NCBI RefSeq assembly: GCF_014898815.1
Contig: NW_026515541.1
Location: 2,666,001-2,730,000 of the forward strand
Direction: 5' to 3'
DNA length: 64,000 bases
From: Panonychus citri
Lineage: Eukaryota > Arthropoda > Arachnida > Trombidiformes > Tetranychidae
A program made the position numbers and the translations under genes. The notes under the pieces were generated by a model. It had not been told where the DNA came from. It was given only the letters and a program-made list of their open reading frames with translations, and searched no databases. Shown in pieces: positions 56,991-64,000 of this stretch. Each line of letters begins with the position of its first letter. Within the stretch, counting starts at the first letter, position 1.

Positions 56991-59977
56991 GACAAAATAT
57001 TGGTTGTTTATCCGCTTCTCTTTTGTAGTTTTTCAACCAGTAAACCAAAAAAAAAACAAGGGAAAATATTGATCAGCAATAGATCAACTAAGAGAGAAAT
57101 TAGTCAAATTTAAGAAGAAGATGAAAGAAGAAAAAAAATAAAGATGAAAAGAAAGAAAAATAAAGAGAAAGAGAGAAAGAGAAAAATATTCTCAAGCTTT
57201 GGTTTGTTTATCCGTGGTGAAGAAATAAAGTTGTCAAATTAAACTATGGGGATAAATTGTTCGAACGAAAACAATACAATTAACCATTGATTAAGTAAAG
57301 AAAGAAACAATTGAATTAGAAGACACAATCAACAGCAATTTATTTAATCGGAGAAATTTTTGATTTAACATTAGTTGTTATCCAACATTAACTCACTTGC
57401 GAGAAGAAGCAAAATCACAACAACAACAAGAAGAGAACAAAAAACAACTCCATCTATCGAATGGAAAAGTAAAAAGAATTAAAAAGAAAGAGAAAAAGAG
57501 AGACAATTTTGTTCTATTCTTTTTTGTTTTTATCGGTCAAATTAGCTGTGTGATTAGAATCATAATTATTATTCAATCATGTTTGACAGTTAATCGAATG
57601 AATTAATTGTTGATATTTTTTCTTCAAATTCTTCTTTTCTAATTAGCAACTAATTATGGATGCAGTGTTTTCTATCCTAATTGATTAATTAATTAATTAT
57701 CTCTTTCACTAACCTTTTCTCATATTCACACTTTTCCTTTTGGTTGAGGCCGCCGACTCCATATTGTTTTTTATTGGTAAGTGATCATTTTTTCTCTCTC
57801 TCTCTCTCTCTCACTCTATCTCACTTGTTTACATGATTATGAGTTAAGATGATGATGAACTGAAAAAAAGGATGTAATAAATGAGAAAAAAGGTGATCAT
57901 CGTCATCGCCAAGGATGTTCACGGATGTGAGACAAATTGTTCAACAAGGTCAACAATTATGGTTGATTGAGTGTTGATTAGCCCTGGTTACTTTACTTAT
58001 TAACTGTTGTTTGTGTTTTAGTTTAATCATGTTTATCTTCTTGCTCTCTCTCCTATCGAGGATATATCAATTTTCATCCGGCAAGGTTTTTAATTAGAAG
58101 ATTGTTCAATTATGAATATGTGAGAGAAATATGATTTTTAAATTATTTTAATTTCTCCTTTGTTTTGTTTTATCTCTTTCTCTCATTGAGTCGTGTGAAT
58201 TTTTTATTGTTTTTCTTTTGTAATCAACTCTTGTGTTTTCTTTCCCTCCTCTCGTTGTCTCGATCGTAGCCATCGATTAATTGATTGATTATTACTGTCT
58301 AATTATTGACGATTATATCTGCTCTTCATGGTAATTGTTGACTTATTGTTATTCTCATTAATTATTTTTTCTCTCATGTTAAACCTTTAAATTATTACTT
58401 TGAATTTATTTAGTGTCCATTAATTTAAAAAATTTTTCATTCCATCAAGACAAATCATGAGATCAAATTGATACACTTAGTTAATTTGTTTACTTTTTTT
58501 TTACCCAATGGCTTATTAATTTTCCTTATTAATTAAATGCTGATTTGCAATTATTTCTTATTAATTTTTTTCTTTTGTTTCTTCCAATAGGTATGTTACA
58601 ACTTGGTTAATTTTTAATCGAAATTGTCAGTCAACAATATGGAAATAATGAATTAATTGCTATTTAATTCTCAATGTTTGATCAATTAACAGTTATCAAT
58701 CATCATAATTATACTAACGACATCGTTGATTATCAATTAATCAAATTTATCCGTCTAGCAATCGTGATCCAGAAGTTGTTGAGCCAATTGATTGGAATGA
58801 TTAATTAGTACATTAATCATTTATACATATTTAATTAGCTTTTTATCAATGGCAATGGTTATTTTGATTTTCATCTATCGATATGAATATGAAATAATAG
58901 TTAATTAACATTCATCATCATGTTTCATCAATTCAACAATTTTATGCAATGGAAGAGACTTCAAATCATTTCTGGTTTCAATTACTTTGGTTTCTTAATC
59001 AAACAAATCAAAATTAAGATTCTCAACATTGGACAAACAACGCTACATTCATCACCTTTATTATTATTAGCAACTCTAATTAATTTGTGAAACAATCTTC
59101 AAATAATTAACTGTGACACAAATTTACGTGATAAATTAAGGAAAAAAAACTAAATAATTTTATCACCACCACCACCAGTTCAAGTTCAAAATATTGAAAC
59201 AAAATTACCAAAAAAAAGGCAGCCAATGTCAATCAGTTAATTTTAATTGAAAGACTTTAATTAGTGAAAGATAAATGAAATTAAAGAAGGTAAAATCATT
59301 CAAACTGCTGATTGCCAAGTCTTAATTTTCAAGCTTCAATCAATTTATATACAATTTGTTGATCATTAAATGATTTACACAAACCATTTGGTGTCTATAA
59401 ATACCTAAACAAGAAGCAAAGATAATGGAGAAAAAAAACGGGAAATAAGAACTACCAATCACTTAATTATTAATTAATTAATTATATTGAGTAATCAACA
59501 ATCAACTACGGTGAAAGTATTAAAAGATTAGTGGAGAGATAAAGGAAAAGTTAAACAATCAATTAGTATTGATACTGTAAGTATTTGGTGTAAATTTCAA
59601 TATCATTTTGTTAACTTGCCCTAAACTAAACAAAAGAGAAAAATTTATCACTAACAACAATTAACGTAACAATCAAGAGATTGATTTGAACAAAGAAAAT
59701 CAAATAAACAAAAAAGAAACATGATTTTGATGTAACTTAATAGGAAATCCAAGGCTAATCAATCCCACACATTCAACGTTACATAACATCAAATGGAAAA
59801 AGTTCTGATGTAATCATTAACTTTCTTTATTTTTCTCTCTTTCTTTTCTCTCCACAGGCTAAACCATCTTCACAATCAGTTGAGAGACTTCATCAAGAGA
59901 TAATCCAATTGAATTAGGAATACAAAACAATTAACTTTAAGTTTGTTCAACTTTTGCAACGAATTAAGGAACTACAA
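56991..59977. other. Long non-coding stretch upstream of the ZIP gene
   Basis: 3 kb with no supportable coding frame. It contains a (TC)n run at about 57796-57813 and several splice-like signals on the plus strand: donors TTATTG|GTAAGTG (about 57776) and GATACT|GTAAGTA (about 59579), acceptors TTCCAATAG (about 58590) and CTCTCCACAG (about 59857). These could belong to a non-coding transcript. 5' exons of the ZIP gene may also lie here. Confidence 0.35.
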
Positions 59978-59991
59978 GCGCCATCTATTGG
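59978..59991 (-). promoter_or_regulatory. CTCF-like motif 3
   Basis: Minus strand CCAATAGATGGCGC fits 13 of 14 positions of CCASYAGRKGGCRC. Same orientation as the motifs at 50270 and 54504. Confidence 0.45.
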
Positions 59992-61265
59992 GGCGAAAAA
60001 GTTTCCATCCGAGTTTAGTTGCAAATGGAGATACAAGATGTCGCCTGTAGAGTGGTTGATTTAATTGTTAACAATTGGGAAAAATTGAATGAAGACGATT
60101 ACTAAATTGTTGGCACGAGTAAAATTTTGTTTAATTTGTGTAAGTGTTTTGGTTAAAAGTGATTGTCTGTCATTCGTAATGAGTTTCAGAGTTGATTCAA
60201 TTAACAGGAATTTAAAGTTTGTTGTTTAGTTAATTGAAATACCATTAATTGTGTTTAATGTTTAAACAAATTTGATGACAGTGAATATATAAGAAAAATG
60301 ATTAATGATTTCAGTCACAGTTTTTAACAATATAAATTATATTTCAAAGTATAATTTTTTCCCCTCATTCTTATATATTCAATTGCCACCAACATGGTAA
60401 ATAAATAAATCATATTTACTATCAAATTGAATCAATCATTCAAATAGATAATCAACCAATTAGAATCATTAAAACAATTATCAGGGAATTACAATGAACT
60501 TAACACGATAATTTATCTTAATCACTGTTTCCATATAATATCAACAAAAAAAAAGAGAGATGAACAACAATTAATCAAAAAGAAGCAAAAAGTTTTCAAC
60601 TTTTTTATTCCAACACGAATCTTAGATTTGGAAATAATTTTTTTTCTGATTGTCAATTGTAATTCTGATCATCATTAACTTTGATTGTGAAACATTGTTA
60701 TCTTAGTTTGTTTTTTGAACCGATTGAAACAATTTAGCTAAGATAAAAGTTTCTCATTGTTTAAATTGTTCCGAGTCATTAGCATCCCAAACAACAAAAC
60801 AATTTAAGTTTAGTAAACATTTCAAGTAACATTTAACTGTTTATCAGTTAACTGTTGTTAACAGTTAACTATTTTGAAATTTGAGCCTTTAAACAATCAA
60901 CAGCAATAAGAGATGAACAACCGAATGTAATTAAAATTGTGATACATCAATTTGTCAATGATTGTGTTTGTACACGATATTGATACGGATCGATGTAGAG
61001 AGAAACAGTTATAACAATTTACTAATTTAAACAACAATCAACAAGAAAAACAAGAAAAGTAGATTTATATTAGATTATCATCCAATTGGGATCAAGAATG
61101 GACAGAGATGAGAGAGGAAGATAAGATTAAGAATGAAAATGATTGAGATGAAAAGGAAGAGGAAGAAGATGAGGAGAGTGGGAGGATAAAGAGGAAGAGG
61201 AATTGAACATGTTTCATTTTCTATACTAGATGAAAACGAAGATGAAGATAAAGTTGATAAGAGAG

Positions 61266-61304
<39 letters not shown>

Positions 61305-62834
61305 TTACAAATGTAATTGAATTTTAGTGAAAGAGTTTGTTACTATTATTATTATTATTATTGTAATCAATCAAATGACATTTTCAGTTAACAATGAAAC
61401 TGAATCAGTGAATGAAAGTGAGAGTGAGAGAGATAGAGTATTAATCTTAAGATTATAAGGAAGATAAAAACAAAATGATGACGATGATGATGATAAACTA
61501 TTCGACTATATATTGTTACCATTATATCATCGCCATTGTATCATTCATATTGTTTTCTCTGCTCATGGTTACTTGCATATGGAACAAAAAAAATCAGTTC
61601 TGATCAAAAGAATCATTTTTATCATTGAGATTTTTTTTCTTCCTGTTGTTGATTTAACCACAACATCGTCATTATCATCATCATCATCTCCTTCTCATCC
61701 TCACTACATGTAAATTTCCACTCCCCCACCACCTCCTCATCTTCATCTATTCAATTCAATCTCCATTGTTATGATACAACTTTTAAAATGAAAGAAAAAG
61801 AAAAAATGGTTTTTCTTTTTGATTTTTTTTCGCAATCTCTTTTCTATTTCATCTTCATCTTTATCGTCATTTCAAGAAATGATTCCATGAAAGTCAAAGA
61901 ATTGAAAATAAGAACAGAAAAAAGAAGAAGAAAATATGAAAAGAATAACATATAAGGTTACATTTTATCTTCTTTATTCAATTTTTCTTCTTATATCTTC
62001 ATCTTTCAACTTGTATTCCAATTCTTCATCAACATCCTCATCCCTCTCCCTTCCTTTCATCTTCTAGATTTTTAGCTTCTCCATCATCATCATGTAAAAG
62101 AAAAATAGAGAAGTTAAAAGTCATCTTTCTTCATCTTCGAAAACATTGTTACATCTTCTTGTATCATCTTCTTTTTTACAATTGACCATTGATATCGAAC
62201 CAATCAATTGATCCATCATTCATCCTATTATTATCATCATCATCTTCCAATCTCTCTCTCTCTCTGTCTCTCTCTTCCAGAGTCTCACTTCTTCATCTTC
62301 CACCCCAACCTATCTTTTCTCTTCCTTTTCATCCAATCACTTTTCATACTTGTCAACTTTGTCATCCAATCATCCTTGTCATTCTTTGCATTCTTCCTCC
62401 ATCTTCTTATATGTTTCTATCCATTTGACATTCATTTCATCATCATTATCATCATCTTCATCTTTTCAAGTCAATCATCAGGTCTTTTGGTTAACTTATC
62501 ATCAATTGGGAGTGAAAAGAAATATTTTTCACTCTTTTTTTTTCTTGGTTTATTTTCATGATCCATGAGAATCTAAGTTCATTATTATTATTATCATGTT
62601 ATCATTCACAATTGATTATTGATTTTACTTTGAAGGTATTCCAATGGTGATGAAGAGTAAAAGATGCTCACATTATAAAGATATAATAAAGATGATGCCA
62701 AGAAAAATATACAAAACTTGATGATGAAAGTAAAGAGATAAAAAAGATTATGATGAAGATAAAGATGATAGCAGATTGATTCTATTATCTGAATTAGGAT
62801 AAAAGATGATGAAAACTTCATCATAAGATTCCGA

Positions 62835-62902
<68 letters not shown>

Positions 62903-64000
62903 TCTATTTCATCCCAAAGATATAAGTTGATTTGAAAATGTCATTTCTTGTCATCTCCATCTTCATTCTCATGCCAAGAAAACATCTTCTTATTCATCAT
63001 CTTTATCTCCCTCCTCCTCATCCTCCCTCTTAATGATCACAATCCTCATCTTCGTTTTAATCATCAAACAAAATTCAACAGAAAATAAAAGTTTTACTTA
63101 ATATTAAATGAATACGAATACTTAATTATTAAGATTAACATCATTGACGATAACCTAAAGGATGATAAACAAAAAGGATAATCAACCCAACACCAGCATC
63201 ACCACCTCTCTCATGTTATCATTATCATTTGGATTTGATTACATTAATAAAAGCTAATACCATGAACTTGAAGATTGAGAGTTAATTGAAATCCAATATT
63301 TAACATGAGCAAAGTTCATGATATTTTTTCTTCTCTATCCAATGATAAAATCAACTTTTTCTCATCAATTTCCTCTTCATCCTCATCTTCATCTTCATCA
63401 TTATCAGTAAAACAAATTACTTGAGTTATTTTTTTTCGCTCATAATCATCATCCTTCATCTTTATCTTCCACTTCTCCTCCTCTTTCATTATGAATTCAA
63501 CTTAAAGATTTGTAACCAAAGATATTTGTATTATATTTACTTACTAGATTATAATGAATCTGCTAATAATAATGATGATGATGAAAATATTCAGAATCTG
63601 TAGTTTATTATCATGTTAATCAGAGGATGAAGAGGGTGGAAGTGGAAGTTACATGAGGTGGGGGAAAGTTTCTCAATGAAAGTTTCAACAAGAGAAACGA
63701 AAACAAAATCTCAATCGATTTGTAAATAACCATTATCATTGGAAGAAAAAAGTAAAACTTGAAATGATAATAAAAATAATATAAAGAGTAAATTTCATTT
63801 GCTTCATGGACCATGAAAATCAGTAAAAGAACAGAAAAAGAAGAAGAGAAAAAAAAATATAAAACAAGAATCTGAATTTTTAGATATCACAAAATCAACG
63901 AAAAAGTAAATGTTAGAAGACAAATCATCATGTAATGATTCATGTACAAGAGTGAACCTGAAAATCTGTAACATTCAAATTCGTTGATATCATGTAGGAG
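59992..64000. other. Non-coding, simple-repeat-rich end of the window
   Basis: 4 kb without a supportable gene. (GA)n at about 61268-61301, TAT repeats at about 61344-61362, scattered ATC/ATG runs at 61.4-63.6 kb and TC-rich tracts at 62.2 kb. The open frames here are built from simple repeats. Confidence 0.5.
62836..62898. repeat. (CT)n microsatellite, about 31 units
   Basis: An uninterrupted CT run of about 63 bp, the longest simple repeat in the window. The minus-strand frame 62902-62606 reads it as alternating Arg-Glu. Confidence 0.95.

Noticed and set aside
62189..62568. Three overlapping frames of 72-117 codons
   Set aside because: Low-complexity Ser/Leu/Phe/His text from TC- and ATC-rich DNA, with no splice context.
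62606..62902. 98-codon frame with a long Arg-Glu run
   Set aside because: Translation of a CT microsatellite.

Overview
The window reads as nuclear DNA of an arthropod. It is strongly AT-rich, has compact genes with short GT-AG introns, carries many microsatellites, and has animal gene families throughout: beta-arrestin, SHPRH, LSG1, a LIV-1 type ZIP transporter, SCCPDH, an ML-domain protein and kinesins. The tandem lipocalin-like genes and the secreted ML-domain gene suggest a mite or other chelicerate. That placement is inference; the species cannot be read from the sequence.

Layout. 1-401: 3' end of a gene entering from the left. 0.8-5.3 kb: two divergent members (A, minus; B, plus) of a kinesin-derived coiled-coil/zinc-finger family, with a hairpin MITE-like element between them. 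6.3-6.9 kb: secreted ML-domain gene. 8.4-11.8 kb: seven-exon beta-arrestin. 12-18.3 kb: more of the kinesin-derived family, namely a fragment of B, broken gene C, and gene D, an intact reading frame whose motor domain has lost its nucleotide-binding motifs. 19-24.3 kb: lipocalin-like genes 1 and 2 and an SCCPDH-like gene; gene 2 sits inside the SCCPDH intron on the other strand. 25-29.5 kb: SHPRH. 30.1-30.9 kb: a type I membrane protein with a PPxY tail.

32-47.7 kb is a rearranged accessory block. It has two 1.1 kb inverted-repeat arms (32117-33218 and 44553-45648). Between and beside them lie lipocalin and gene-D pseudogene pieces, a third lipocalin-like gene with a young non-autonomous LTR retrotransposon inserted directly after its TATA box, a roughly 58 bp satellite of about 19 units, a gag remnant, gene F (another coiled-coil/zinc-finger member) and a TA-flanked MITE. 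47.8-57 kb returns to ordinary genes: LSG1, a small secreted protein, a full kinesin with an intact P-loop (gene E, probable parent of the family) and a ZIP transporter. 57-64 kb holds no coding gene I can support, only simple repeats and scattered splice-like signals.

The most unusual content is the kinesin-derived family (A, B, C, D, D', E, F and fragments). Short members keep a block of the motor domain that lies just before the P-loop, plus the tail coiled coil with recurring Q-T-(D/E) and VP-x-x-x-x-(D/E)-ELKESYEKKI motifs, and have zinc-finger C-termini. One member keeps a whole but apparently dead motor. Also notable are three CTCF-like 14-mers in the same orientation upstream of, or possibly upstream of, minus-strand genes, and a phase-compatible alternative last exon shared by lipocalin-like genes 1 and 3. 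Exon joins were worked out by hand from reading frame, GT/AG sites and homology; none was tested against transcripts.
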